Origin: Emticicia fluvialis
GTDB taxonomy: Bacteria; Bacteroidota; Bacteroidia; Cytophagales; Spirosomataceae
NCBI RefSeq assembly: GCF_024793945.1
Contig: NZ_JANUSD010000015.1
Coordinates: forward strand, 1-64,000
DNA: 64,000 nucleotides
Reading direction: 5' to 3'
Shown: piece after piece, positions 41,923 through 51,538 of the stretch
How positions within the stretch are numbered: the stretch's first letter is position 1
Layout of the letters: each line of letters begins with the position of its first letter
Translations under genes and position numbers: made by a program
Notes under the pieces: generated by a model
What the model was told of the DNA's origin: nothing
The model's database searches: none
What the model saw: the letters and a program-made list of their open reading frames with translations, nothing else

Positions 41923-43020
41923 TTAGCTAACCAGCTCCTGATAGGTTCTTCTGAAAATGATAAACACTACGCAAATAAAAAAGCCTAAAAATGCCCCCAA
42001 TTTTGAGCTGCCACCAATAATGTAATCTTTTCTGATTAATGGCAGGCGCACCGGCTGAAGCATAGTAAAGAGGGGAGTCTGATGAATCAAAAGCATTCTG
42101 AGGTTTTCTACAGACGCCATTTGCGTATAATACTGATTTGATATAAAATTGTTGTTACGGTTTTGCTGTTGCTGGCGCATAGGCGCTGTGGGGTCAACAG
42201 CGTTCAGGTTCTGGTAGGTGGTAATAGCCAGTTGTCTGTCTGCAGAGCTTAACTTGCCTTCCAATTCTCTCAGACGGCCTACCTGAATATCGTATATTTC
42301 TTTTGTTTTTTTGGTGCGCACTTCAATGTAAAACTCTTCCAGGGTTTTTAACAGGGTTTCAAGCCAAATTTTTGTAAGCATTTCGCTATTTGTATTGGCC
42401 GACAGCACCATTATTGAACCATTCTTGTCTAAAGGAGCCATGGTGGTCTGTTTTACCAGTTTTTCATAAATGGCTGTAACAATTTCGTTTTCAGGTTTAC
42501 TGAACTGGTCAGGGCTTTTGGGTTTAAATCTGAATTTAATTGCTGCCGTATTGGCGGCCTTAAACCAGTCGCCAGCCCATTCTTTACGGCTTATATCGCT
42601 ACTGTCTTTATAATAATTAATAAACAATACCTTCCGGTTATTAACTACTACCTCTTTCATGAGGGCTCTTTCGTACAATGCCTTTGATGAAATTACTGAC
42701 GTAAAGTTGCCACCACTGAATAAATCATTCGACTGTGAGCCACCCATATTACCAACTCCAAAGGCACTGGCAATGCCGGCAAAACTACCCATGGCATTCT
42801 GGTTAGACGAACCAGACTCCAGATTGAAATGAAGCTCTCCGTAATACTGCGACTCCTTGAAGTTCTTGATGTCAAAGATAATACTGCCTAATGTACCTAT
42901 AGCAATACTTATCAAAAGCAATCTCCACTCACTACCTATCAGTTTAAAAAACTTAACAATCTTCTGAAATAACTCTTTTGTACTGATCTGCTCTTCTTGT
43001 ATGATTTGTGTTTCAGCCAT
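41923..43020 (-). CDS. Wzz/PCP-type chain-length determinant, no kinase domain
   Basis: 365 aa. Two membrane helices (about 31-49 and 337-356) flank a periplasmic part with a Gly/Ser/Asn-rich loop (about 70-105) and a long helical segment (about 225-300) containing a glutamine/asparagine run near 285-293. The Wzz domain at the N-terminus and the basic C-terminal tail fit a polysaccharide co-polymerase of the PCP-3/KpsE-like type, without a tyrosine kinase. It probably bridges the ABC transporter and the SLBB outer-membrane exporter encoded just upstream. Confidence 0.85.
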   Translation of the reverse strand: MAETQIIQEEQISTKELFQKIVKFFKLIGSEWRLLLISIAIGTLGSIIFDIKNFKESQYYGELHFNLESGSSNQNAMGSFAGIASAFGVGNMGGSQSNDLFSGGNFTSVISSKALYERALMKEVVVNNRKVLFINYYKDSSDISRKEWAGDWFKAANTAAIKFRFKPKSPDQFSKPENEIVTAIYEKLVKQTTMAPLDKNGSIMVLSANTNSEMLTKIWLETLLKTLEEFYIEVRTKKTKEIYDIQVGRLRELEGKLSSADRQLAITTYQNLNAVDPTAPMRQQQQNRNNNFISNQYYTQMASVENLRMLLIHQTPLFTMLQPVRLPLIRKDYIIGGSSKLGAFLGFFICVVFIIFRRTYQELVS

Positions 43021-43055
43021 TGTTTTATTAAAAATAGTGTTTTTTTTACCACTAA

Positions 43056-45557
43056 TTATTTTGAAAGCGAAATGATTCCGAGAATGGTAACTACTGTGGT
43101 CATGGTTGCGCCAATGGCAGTTAAGAATCCCTGAAGCTGCGATAGCTGCTGTTGGGCAGTAAGGTTTCTTTGAGGAATAATAATCTCTGAACCAGGTTCA
43201 ACCTTTGGATAAATATTTACGAAGAAAAAGCGTCTGGTCCGGTCAACCGAGCCGTTAGCATATAAAATATATGATTTACTTTTAAGCGATTTTTTTGTAA
43301 AACCACCAGCCTTTGAAACGTAATTCATGAAGGTTTCTCGGTTAATGTACTTAATCGTAGTTGGATAGAGTACCTCGCCCTGAATACGGACAGTTTCCAG
43401 GCGTTTAGGAATACGGATGATGTCACCATCCTGAAGAATCATATCCGCATTTGAACCCGGGTTTTCTATGATTTTCTTGAGGTCAATACCTATTGATGAT
43501 TTTTTGGTGCTACTATCTGCTTCAATTTCAATTCTCTGGTTATTGCCGGCGCTATTGGCAATTTCGCTGATCGTTTTTCTTCTTTGTTCCAGCTCTACAT
43601 CGCTCAACTGAATGGTTCTGATAAGCGTTGCCCCTTCAATGTAAGATTGCGGCGTAAGCCCGCCTGCACGTGCAATGGCGTCAGATATTTTCTCGTCTTT
43701 GTTTTTAATTCCATATCTGGCCGGAAACAAAACTTCGCCCTCAACACTTACAAAAGACTGGCTTACGTAGTTGGGTGATTTTCTGATGAAAATTTCGTCG
43801 AACGGATAAAGAATAAAGCTAGTACCGGCCGTTTCCACACTCAGGTCAGGGCGGATATTGAACTGAAAAGTATCTGATATCTGCGCACTGGTTGATGTTG
43901 GGTCTACATTGCGCTTGCGTCTTACTACTTCTACTCTTGATAAAGAGGCAGATTCTGACAAACCGCCTACTTTTACCAGTACGTCTTCAATTGTAAGGTT
44001 TCTTACATACGGAATTTCAATGCCACCTTGCCCGTCCGGGTTATTAATAGCGCCCTGAATACGTATATAAGCTGGTTCTGTTAGGTCAAATACCGATGGA
44101 ATAGTTACTACATCTTCTCTCTTAAGAACCACATCCGCCGATTTACCTTTTATTATATCATCCAGATTGAGCGATATGTTTTCAATAATCATATCTTCTC
44201 TGGTTCTGGATATGGCAATTCTTCCCGTCAGGGCTTCGCCGCGTAATCCTTCTGCCGACTTAACCAATTGCATAAGGGTAGGGTTGCTGTCTAGTGAATA
44301 CTCACCCGGGCGGAAAACCGAACCCTGAATTTTGACCATGTTTTCGTATCTTTCAAGGAGTCTTTCAGTGATTACAGAGTCGCCAGACATTATACTGAAG
44401 GTATTAAAATCTGCTTCCAGTACATCCAGTATTTTACGTTCACGGCTGGTGTTTCTATGCACTTTTATGCGGTGACGGTAGGCATAAGGGTTAAAACCTC
44501 CGGCATAGCTAATTAAATCTGATAGTTTTTCATTTTCGGTTAGTTCAAATAATCCATTTCTTTTGGTATTACCGCTAACTGCTATCCTTGAAATAAATGG
44601 CGAAATCTGGATGATGTCCTGATCTTGTAGAATAATGTTATCTTTGGCAAAACCTTTAATGAGTACTTCGTACAAATCAAGCGAAGCAACAATTCGGTTA
44701 TTCCGTATCAAATTAATCTTTCTGAACGTACCCAACTCGTTAGGGCCACCGCAGGCATACAAGGCATTAAGTATGGATGACAGCGAAGAAAGTGTGTACG
44801 TGCCAGGTGCTACCACTTCGCCTGTAACCGTTACTTTTATGCTTCTGATATTGCCCAGAGAAACAATCAGATGCGTGTTAGGCGGAAAACCTTCATAAGA
44901 CTTTAAACCTGTATAAACTTTGGCCATTCGGGCCATAATTTTCTCTCTTGCCTGCTCCATAGACGAACCAGCCAGATAAATAAGCCCGACACGGTCTAAT
45001 GTTATATAGCCGTCTGGCGATATAACCGTCTTATAGTTAGCCTGTGAGTATCCATAAATATCAATAACCAACTGGTCGTTTGGGCCTAGTACATAATTGC
45101 TGGGTGTAGCAATATTTAGTGCCGGCGTTGGGTCAAACCTGGTGGTATTGAATAAATTGTAGCCAAAAATTCTTTTTCGTAGGGCTGCTCTTGAAGCGTC
45201 TTTTTCCAATTCAGACTCACGAACTGACTTCAACGAGTCTTCTCGTGCCATTGAAGCAAGGTCTGCTGCACTTAATTGCAGATTTCTGGATGAATTGGGG
45301 TCATTACTTACATTTCTGTTATTACTACCTGTTTGTTGAGTGCCGTTTTGCTGGGTATTTGAAGTTTGCGGTGTATTTCCCGGATTGCCCTTCGTACCAA
45401 TGGGGGCTCCGGTTGTGTTTGCAGGTGATATTGGCCCGGTGGCTGGGCCGCCTCCGTTACCTGTGGGGGCATTTTGTGCAAAAGTATTGCTAATTATTAG
45501 CGTAAAAACCGTAATTTTGAGAAAACTTTGTAAGAAATTATTTTTGTTAAATTTCAT
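43056..45557 (-). CDS. SLBB-domain outer-membrane polysaccharide exporter (OPX)
   Basis: 833 aa from the ATG at 45557, which opens a signal peptide ending NTFAQ (about 28). Residues about 29-95 are a low-complexity Gly/Asn/Thr/Gln linker. The Poly_export domain (YVLGPNDQLVIDIYGYSQ to about 240) follows, then five to six SLBB repeats with the recurring pattern V-x-x-x-G-x-V-x-x-P-G-x-Y (for example VTGEVVAPGTYTL, IQGSVFRPGEYSL, VEGEVLFPARYGI, IQGEVLYPTTIKY). A C-terminal hydrophobic segment (about 810-830) may anchor it. Much longer than Wza (about 380 aa), as usual in this phylum. It is the outer-membrane exit of the polysaccharide. Two near-consensus -7 boxes within 12-bp direct repeats lie upstream. 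Confidence 0.9.
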   Translation of the reverse strand: MKFNKNNFLQSFLKITVFTLIISNTFAQNAPTGNGGGPATGPISPANTTGAPIGTKGNPGNTPQTSNTQQNGTQQTGSNNRNVSNDPNSSRNLQLSAADLASMAREDSLKSVRESELEKDASRAALRKRIFGYNLFNTTRFDPTPALNIATPSNYVLGPNDQLVIDIYGYSQANYKTVISPDGYITLDRVGLIYLAGSSMEQAREKIMARMAKVYTGLKSYEGFPPNTHLIVSLGNIRSIKVTVTGEVVAPGTYTLSSLSSILNALYACGGPNELGTFRKINLIRNNRIVASLDLYEVLIKGFAKDNIILQDQDIIQISPFISRIAVSGNTKRNGLFELTENEKLSDLISYAGGFNPYAYRHRIKVHRNTSRERKILDVLEADFNTFSIMSGDSVITERLLERYENMVKIQGSVFRPGEYSLDSNPTLMQLVKSAEGLRGEALTGRIAISRTREDMIIENISLNLDDIIKGKSADVVLKREDVVTIPSVFDLTEPAYIRIQGAINNPDGQGGIEIPYVRNLTIEDVLVKVGGLSESASLSRVEVVRRKRNVDPTSTSAQISDTFQFNIRPDLSVETAGTSFILYPFDEIFIRKSPNYVSQSFVSVEGEVLFPARYGIKNKDEKISDAIARAGGLTPQSYIEGATLIRTIQLSDVELEQRRKTISEIANSAGNNQRIEIEADSSTKKSSIGIDLKKIIENPGSNADMILQDGDIIRIPKRLETVRIQGEVLYPTTIKYINRETFMNYVSKAGGFTKKSLKSKSYILYANGSVDRTRRFFFVNIYPKVEPGSEIIIPQRNLTAQQQLSQLQGFLTAIGATMTTVVTILGIISLSK

Positions 45558-45618
45558 ATCTATAACGTTATTTGCCAAATTACAATTAGGAATTTATGTG
45601 TGCCACAACTTAATACAA

Positions 45619-45701
45619 TGCAAAGTAAGTGAAGTTTTTTTATTTTTTTGCGCTTTGGTATTAAGTATGTGATAAAAAGAACTTTGAATTGCAAAGTAAG
45701 T
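45619..45701 (-). repeat. 12-bp direct repeat upstream of the export operon
   Basis: TGCAAAGTAAGT occurs at 45619-45630 and again at 45690-45701. On the minus strand each contains TTACTTTG, one base off TAnnTTTG, so they could be two tandem promoters for the export operon or a repeated regulator site. Confidence 0.45.
45654..45686 (+). promoter_or_regulatory. Probable promoter of parE
   Basis: TTTG at 45654-45657, spacer 21, then GAACTTTG at 45679-45686 (one base off the -7 consensus), 50 bases before the ATG at 45736. Confidence 0.4.
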
Positions 45702-45735
45702 TATAAAATCAAATAAAACAAAATATTTTTCAAAA

Positions 45736-47655
45736 ATGGCTGAAAACAAGGAAGTAACTTATAACGAAGACAGTATTCGTTCGCTTGACTGGAAGGAACA
45801 CATAAGATTACGGCCGGGTATGTATATCGGAAAATTAGGAGACGGATCGGCTGCTGATGATGGAATCTATGTTTTATTAAAAGAGGTACTGGATAATTGT
45901 ATTGATGAATATGCCATGGGTTATGGCAGGTCTATTGAGATAAAACTGGACGAAGGTAGTTTGGAGGTAAGAGATTACGGACGCGGAATACCCCTGGGTA
46001 AAGTAGTTGATGTGGTATCTAAAATAAACACGGGCGCCAAATATGATAGCAAGGCTTTTCAGAAAGCAGTGGGGCTTAACGGGGTAGGTACAAAGGCTGT
46101 AAATGCGCTTTCGTCAAGGTTTAAAGTACAGGCTTACCGAGATGGTAAAACCAAATGGGCTGAGTTTTCTAAAGGTGAATTGGTGAGCGAATCGGAAATT
46201 ATAGATACAGACCAGAAGAATGGTACCTGGGTTACTTTTACACCTGACGACACAGTGTTTAAGCACTATCATTATATACCGCAATTTGTGGAGTCAATGA
46301 TCTGGAATTACTGCTACCTGAACGCAGGGCTTGCTATATTCTTTAATAAACAGAAGTACATTTCTCAGAATGGATTACTTGACCTGCTGCGACGCAAAAC
46401 AGATGAAGACCTGTTGAGGTACCCTATTATTCACCTGAAAGGCGAAGACATAGAGGTGGCGTTGTCGCACGGTAACCAGTACGGAGAAGAGTATTATTCA
46501 TTTGTAAACGGACAAAATACTACGCAGGGTGGTACGCACCTTTCGGGTTTCAGAGAAGCAATTGTAAGAACTGTCAGAGAGCATTTTGGTAAAGACTATG
46601 CTCCGGAAGATATCCGTCAGTCAATCATTGGCGCTATATCTATTCGGGTACAGGAGCCGGTTTTTGAGTCACAGACCAAAACCAAGCTGGGGTCTCAGAA
46701 TATGTCGCCCGAGCCACATTCACCAACGGTAAGAACATTTATAAGCGATTTTCTGAAAGAGCAGCTAGACAATTACCTGCACATGAATCAGGCGGTTAAA
46801 GATGCCCTTAAAAAGCGCATTGAACAGTCTGAAAGAGAAAGGAAAGAATTGGCTGGTATTAAAAAACTGGCCAACGAAAGAGCCAAAAAAGCAAACCTGC
46901 ATAACCGTAAACTTAGAGACTGCCGTTTTCATCTGGATGATGAAAAGAACGAGAAACGTCATGAAACTGTGATGTTTATTACTGAAGGAGACTCTGCCAG
47001 CGGCTCAATAACCAAAGCGCGAAACCCCGAATTACAGGCCGTATTCAGTTTAAGAGGTAAGCCTTTAAACAGTTTTGGTCTCACTAAGAAAATTGTTTAC
47101 GAAAACGAAGAATTTAACCTGCTGCAACATGCGCTGAACATTGAAGATGGTCTGGAAGGCCTCAGATACCAGAAGATCATTGTAGCTACCGATGCCGACG
47201 TAGACGGCATGCATATCCGGCTGCTATTGCTTACATTCTTTCTGCAGTTTTTCCCGGACCTGGTGCGTGAAGGACATTTGTATATTCTGGACACGCCGCT
47301 ATTCAGGGTGCGCAATAAAAAAGAAACTATATATTGCTACTCAGATGAAGAAAAAGAGGCGGCAATTAAAAAGCTTTCGCCAAAACCTGAAATTACCCGT
47401 TTTAAAGGTCTTGGGGAGATTTCGCCCGATGAGTTTGAAGGTTTTATAGGTGAAGATATTAAACTGGACCCCGTAATTCTTGAGAAGGAATCATCAATTA
47501 CCAAAATTCTGAGTTATTACATGGGCAAAAATACACCTGAACGCCAGCGATTCATTATTGAAAACCTGAGAGTTGAGAAAGATGAAATTGATGAAAAACT
47601 TGAAGAAATTCTTGACCTGAAAGAAGGAACCCCCGATTTGAAAGAAGTTGCCTGA
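45736..47655 (+). CDS. parE: DNA topoisomerase IV subunit B
   Basis: ATPase subunit of the type IIA topoisomerase that separates daughter chromosomes, 639 aa. GHKL ATPase domain with LLKEVLDNCIDEY and the glycine-rich GLNGVGTKAVNAL loop, transducer domain, then the Toprim domain with FITEGDSASG and VATDADVDGMHIRLLLLTFF, and the C-terminal IDPV-like segment DEFEGFIGEDIKLDPV. The length and lack of the GyrB-specific insert favour ParE over GyrB; a firm choice would need comparison with the genome's gyrB. parC is not next to it: pheA follows 61 bases downstream. Confidence 0.88.
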   Translation: MAENKEVTYNEDSIRSLDWKEHIRLRPGMYIGKLGDGSAADDGIYVLLKEVLDNCIDEYAMGYGRSIEIKLDEGSLEVRDYGRGIPLGKVVDVVSKINTGAKYDSKAFQKAVGLNGVGTKAVNALSSRFKVQAYRDGKTKWAEFSKGELVSESEIIDTDQKNGTWVTFTPDDTVFKHYHYIPQFVESMIWNYCYLNAGLAIFFNKQKYISQNGLLDLLRRKTDEDLLRYPIIHLKGEDIEVALSHGNQYGEEYYSFVNGQNTTQGGTHLSGFREAIVRTVREHFGKDYAPEDIRQSIIGAISIRVQEPVFESQTKTKLGSQNMSPEPHSPTVRTFISDFLKEQLDNYLHMNQAVKDALKKRIEQSERERKELAGIKKLANERAKKANLHNRKLRDCRFHLDDEKNEKRHETVMFITEGDSASGSITKARNPELQAVFSLRGKPLNSFGLTKKIVYENEEFNLLQHALNIEDGLEGLRYQKIIVATDADVDGMHIRLLLLTFFLQFFPDLVREGHLYILDTPLFRVRNKKETIYCYSDEEKEAAIKKLSPKPEITRFKGLGEISPDEFEGFIGEDIKLDPVILEKESSITKILSYYMGKNTPERQRFIIENLRVEKDEIDEKLEEILDLKEGTPDLKEVA

Positions 47656-47716
47656 TTATGAGCCTGAAATGGTTTTACCCTAATATATTATAGACATTTA
47701 AACACCTATCTTAACA

Positions 47717-48790
47717 GTGACACTAGACGAAGTAAGAAAAGATATTGATTCAATTGACGACCAGCTATTAGTATTGCTCAATAAACGCATGCAATTGGTG
47801 CAGCGGGTAGGTGAAATAAAACGTTCTACCAAAGCTATTATTTACAGACCCGAGCGCGAAAAGCACATCCTTGACAGGATGAAGGCGCAAAGCCAGGGGC
47901 CTTTGACAGAAGATGCCATTGATGCCATTTTTCTGGAAATATTTGCCGCTGCCCGGAACATTGAATTGCCCGAAAGAATCGCTTTTCTGGGGCCGGAAGG
48001 GAGCTTTACGCATCAGGCGGCAGAAAGCCGGTTTGGCGCTATGAGCGAGTACATGACACTGCCCACCATTAAGTCGGTTTTTGAGGCAGTTGATACCGGC
48101 AGAGCTAAATATGGAGTGATTCCTATCGAGAATAATCAAGAGGGGATAGTTTATGAAACTGTAGACCTGCTGAATGAGATGAGTGTAAATGTAGCGGCTG
48201 AATTAAAGATTCCGGTTCATTTTGCGCTGGCTACAGAAGCTGAGAATCCATCGAAAATCAAAAGGATATATTCTAAAGACATTGCCTTCAGGCAATGCCG
48301 CGGGTTTCTGAACAAGTATTTTGAACAGACACAACCGGAAGAAATTCAGGTGGAGTCGACCTCAAAGGCGGCAAAACTGGCCGCAGAAGACCCTGAAAGT
48401 GCAGCCATCTGCTCTGAAATTGCCGCAAAACTTTTTAGCCTTCCTGTGCTTTTCAACAACATTGAAGATAACGGACAAAACCGTACCCGCTTTTATATAT
48501 TGGCCAAAGATTTTGTAAATGAGAAAAGCGGTAATGACAAAACCACGATTATTGCTCGTTTACCCGATACCGATAAGCCGGGTATTCTGGCCAATTTTCT
48601 TCAGGATTTCAAAAAGGCGGGTGTGAACCTTACAAAAATTGAAAGCCGGCCATACAAAGGCAGTGAAGATTTCAATTTCTGGTTTTTTATTGAGTTAGAG
48701 GGTTTCTTTAAAGATGAAAATCTGGAGAAAGTGTTTAAGAAACACAGAAACGCCATAAAATGGCTGGGTAGTTATGTAAAAAATGCCTGA
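47717..48790 (+). CDS. pheA: Bifunctional chorismate mutase / prephenate dehydratase
   Basis: Two steps of phenylalanine synthesis, chorismate to prephenate to phenylpyruvate, in one 357-aa protein. The AroQ-type mutase domain is at 1-80 (RKDIDSIDDQLLVLLNKRM), the dehydratase at about 90-265 with FLGPEGSFTHQAA and the catalytic TRF in NRTRFYIL, and the ACT domain at about 275-357 with the phenylalanine-binding ESRP. It should be feedback inhibited by phenylalanine. The start is a GTG at 47717; no ATG lies in frame upstream before a stop. It may be co-transcribed with parE. Its stop is two bases from the convergent small membrane protein gene. Confidence 0.95.
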   Translation: MTLDEVRKDIDSIDDQLLVLLNKRMQLVQRVGEIKRSTKAIIYRPEREKHILDRMKAQSQGPLTEDAIDAIFLEIFAAARNIELPERIAFLGPEGSFTHQAAESRFGAMSEYMTLPTIKSVFEAVDTGRAKYGVIPIENNQEGIVYETVDLLNEMSVNVAAELKIPVHFALATEAENPSKIKRIYSKDIAFRQCRGFLNKYFEQTQPEEIQVESTSKAAKLAAEDPESAAICSEIAAKLFSLPVLFNNIEDNGQNRTRFYILAKDFVNEKSGNDKTTIIARLPDTDKPGILANFLQDFKKAGVNLTKIESRPYKGSEDFNFWFFIELEGFFKDENLEKVFKKHRNAIKWLGSYVKNA

Positions 48791-48792
48791 TG

Positions 48793-49029
48793 CTATTTTT
48801 TTCTGAAAACAGCAGCGGCTGCAATAAGTACCCATACGATATTAACAAACATTGACGGATATGCCTGGTGGAAATATGTATTGATTACAAAACATATTCC
48901 ACCAATGGCATTGGCCCAGATGTAACGCGCATCTTTGGCATCCATTTTGCCTTGAATATTCAGGAAATAAGAGCCTGTAACCAATACCGCCCCAATCCAG
49001 CCTATTATTTCTACCAGGTTTAGTTGCAT
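48793..49029 (-). CDS. CBU_0592-type small membrane protein
   Basis: 78 aa with three hydrophobic helices and the pattern IIGWIGAVLVTGSYFLNIQG...YIWANAIGGICFVINTYFHQAYPS, which I recognise as the small CBU_0592-like family; function unknown. Its ATG overlaps the end of ribF by 10 bases, so it is translated together with ribF. Its stop nearly touches pheA. Confidence 0.75.
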   Translation of the reverse strand: MQLNLVEIIGWIGAVLVTGSYFLNIQGKMDAKDARYIWANAIGGICFVINTYFHQAYPSMFVNIVWVLIAAAAVFRKK

Positions 49030-49949
49030 AAAATCTGAATACCCGTTTCTTTATCTTTTGTTATCTGGCCTTTCAGCTCATCCAGTCCGTTGAATTTCCG
49101 TTCAGGCCGTATGTAATCAACCAACTCAACGGTAATGTTCTCACCGTAAATATCATCGCTGAAATCTAGTATGTACACTTCCTGTGTTCGGCCTATGCCG
49201 TCAACAGTAGGGCGGTTACCTATATTCATAATGCCATTGAGCCACTGCCCACGTACAAGTGCCTTAACGGCATATACGCCATTGGCTGGTATTAATTTGT
49301 AAGACTCAGCTACCTGAACATTAGCGGTAGGGAAGCCAATGGTTCGGCCCAACTGACGGCCTTTAACAACTATGCCCGAAAAAGTATATGGCCTGCCAAG
49401 CAATTCGTTGGCCGCTTTAATCTGGCCATTCTGTAACGACTCCCGTATTTGTGTAGAGCTGATAACCAGGTTGTCTATTTCCTGCCGCGGAATTTCTTCC
49501 AGTTCTAATCCGAAACGGTTCGCATGGGCTTCCAGATACTCAAAACCACCTTCACGGTTTCTGCCAAAGCGGTGGTCGTAGCCTATTACCAGTTTTTTGG
49601 TGCCAATGGTATCAAGCAATATATTCTGTACATATTCTTCTGAAGACAGCTCTGAGAACTCTCTGGTAAAAGGCACAATCAATAGATGATTTACACCTTG
49701 TTGCTCAAGCAACTCAATTTTTTCATCAATGGTAGAAAGCAACTTTAATCCCTGGCTGTCTTGCGAAACCACCATACGAGGGTGAGGCCAGAAAGTAAGA
49801 ACAACCGATTCGCCACCTGAGGCCGCTGTGCTTTCGCGTAAAATCTGTAGAATTTTCTGATGTCCTAAATGAACCCCGTCGAAAGTGCCGCTAGTTACCA
49901 CAGCATTAGCAAGAGGGGAAAAGTCAGATAGATTATAATATACTTTCAA
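49020..49949 (-). CDS. ribF: Bifunctional riboflavin kinase / FAD synthetase
   Basis: Makes FMN from riboflavin and then FAD, 309 aa. The N-terminal nucleotidyltransferase domain has VVTSGTFDGVHLGHQKIL (GxxxGxHxGH-like) and ISSTQIRESL; the C-terminal kinase domain begins near 185 with GRPYTFSGIVVKGRQLGRTIGFPTANV and continues NGVYAV. The start is a TTG at 49949 (MKVYYNLSDF), the position where homologues begin; no ATG is available. It is downstream of truB in a conserved run with uppP, DUF3098 and ftsX. Confidence 0.95.
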   Translation of the reverse strand: MKVYYNLSDFSPLANAVVTSGTFDGVHLGHQKILQILRESTAASGGESVVLTFWPHPRMVVSQDSQGLKLLSTIDEKIELLEQQGVNHLLIVPFTREFSELSSEEYVQNILLDTIGTKKLVIGYDHRFGRNREGGFEYLEAHANRFGLELEEIPRQEIDNLVISSTQIRESLQNGQIKAANELLGRPYTFSGIVVKGRQLGRTIGFPTANVQVAESYKLIPANGVYAVKALVRGQWLNGIMNIGNRPTVDGIGRTQEVYILDFSDDIYGENITVELVDYIRPERKFNGLDELKGQITKDKETGIQILCN

Positions 49950-49999
49950 TGTTAAGACGTTTTAAAAGGCACCCGGGCGCAGTATTTGTGTATCACCAC

Positions 50000-50686
50000 T
50001 CAATTATTGGGTGCGAAATTACGAATATTCTCTAAATACTGGTCGAGGCTGAGTGCATTTTCAATGCGGAATTCACCAATACGTGTGCGTCGCAAAGAAC
50101 TCATGTAAGCGCCCGAATGCAGTAATTTGCCTAAATCTCTGACCAGGCTTCTGATATACGTACCTTTAGAGCAAACTATTCTGAACGATAGCTCCGGGAA
50201 GTTGCCTGCATCAACCTCAAAGGCTTTTATTTCAACCTGACGCGATTTAATGACCACTTCCTGTCCTTTTCTTGCTGACTCGTACGCCCTTTTGCCATCT
50301 ACTTTTATAGCAGAGTGTGCCGGGGGTATCTGGTCAATTAACCCAGTTAGTTGTGTAACTGCCTGCTGAATGGCATCAGGTGTAATATGGCCGGTAGGAT
50401 ATTCGGCATCAAAATCAGTTTCCAGGTCAACCGATGGCGTAGTTTTGCCAAGCACCAGGGTTCCGGTATATTCTTTTTCCTGAGCCTGGTAGGTCTCAAT
50501 CTCTTTGGTTTTTTTATTGGTACACAATATCAGCAAGCCGGTGGCCAGAGGGTCTAACGTACCGGCGTGGCCTACCTTCTTATATTTAGCTGCGTACCTA
50601 ACCTTGTTTACAACATCAAACGATGTCCATTTCAAAGGTTTATCTATCAGCAGTACATCATTGCGCTCGTCTGCTACTGTTTGCAT
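50000..50686 (-). CDS. truB: tRNA pseudouridine synthase B
   Basis: Converts U55 of tRNAs into pseudouridine in the T-arm, 228 aa from the ATG at 50686. The catalytic motif is HAGTLDPLATGLLILC with the nucleophile Asp; YTGTLVLGKTTPSVDLETDF and the KGTYIRSLVRDLG motif follow. It is shorter than the E. coli protein because the C-terminal PUA-like part is missing, as is common in this phylum. It starts 3 bases from the uppP stop. Confidence 0.95.
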   Translation of the reverse strand: MQTVADERNDVLLIDKPLKWTSFDVVNKVRYAAKYKKVGHAGTLDPLATGLLILCTNKKTKEIETYQAQEKEYTGTLVLGKTTPSVDLETDFDAEYPTGHITPDAIQQAVTQLTGLIDQIPPAHSAIKVDGKRAYESARKGQEVVIKSRQVEIKAFEVDAGNFPELSFRIVCSKGTYIRSLVRDLGKLLHSGAYMSSLRRTRIGEFRIENALSLDQYLENIRNFAPNN

Positions 50687-50689
50687 CAA

Positions 50690-51481
50690 TTAAACAATCT
50701 TTAGGTCAAATCCTGCTGCCACCAGGCCAATAATAATCAGGCCGACAATAATTCTATAATAACCAAAAACCTTGAAACCGTATTTTTGAAGAAAACCAAT
50801 AAAGAACTTTATAGCCAGCATGGCCACAATAAAAGCCACCACATTACCCACTAATAATAATTGCAGCTCTTCGGTTGAGAACGTAAGCGAGCCTGCTTTG
50901 TAGCTCTTTAACAACTTGTAAGCAGATGCCGCAAACATGGTAGGTACTGCCAGAAAGAAAGAAAACTCGGCAGAATCTTTTCTTGATAAACCCTGAAACA
51001 TACCACCAATGATACTGGCAGCAGAACGCGAAACGCCGGGGATCATGGCTATACACTGAAACAAGCCAATTTTAAGGGCATCAGGGTAACTGATGTTTTC
51101 TTTTGTGGCTTTGTTTTCAAAGTATTTATCAATGAATATCAATATCACCCCACCCAAAACCATTGAAATAGCCACAACCAGCACGCTCTCTAATAATGAA
51201 TCAATAAAATCATTCAGTAAAAAGCCGATAATCATGGCCGGTATAAAAGCTGTAAGCAGTTTTGTATAAAACTGAACCGACTGGAAGAAGCGTTTCCAAT
51301 AAAGTACCAGAACAGATAAAATGGCGCCAAACTGAATGTTTACTTCAAAAATCTTGGTGAACTCAAGCTCGCTGATTCCCATTAATGAAGAACCGATAAT
51401 CATGTGCCCTGTTGAACTGATAGGCAGGTATTCTGTTATACCTTCAATAATGGCAAGTATAATGGCCTGAAAAAAATCCAT
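50690..51481 (-). CDS. uppP: Undecaprenyl-diphosphatase
   Basis: Integral membrane enzyme (BacA type) that makes undecaprenyl phosphate, the lipid carrier for peptidoglycan and for glycans such as the one encoded at 31-45 kb. 263 aa, about eight helices. Family motifs: AIIEGITEYLPISSTGHMIIGSSL (Glu-rich and PISSTGH region, about 10-33) and MIPGVSRSAASIIGGMFQGLSR (about 152-173). High expression gives bacitracin resistance in other bacteria. Confidence 0.96.
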   Translation of the reverse strand: MDFFQAIILAIIEGITEYLPISSTGHMIIGSSLMGISELEFTKIFEVNIQFGAILSVLVLYWKRFFQSVQFYTKLLTAFIPAMIIGFLLNDFIDSLLESVLVVAISMVLGGVILIFIDKYFENKATKENISYPDALKIGLFQCIAMIPGVSRSAASIIGGMFQGLSRKDSAEFSFFLAVPTMFAASAYKLLKSYKAGSLTFSTEELQLLLVGNVVAFIVAMLAIKFFIGFLQKYGFKVFGYYRIIVGLIIIGLVAAGFDLKIV

Positions 51482-51538
51482 TGATAAAATTAATTGTAAA
51501 AGTTTAGGATATGTGAGTTAGTACGAGCCTTAATAGGC

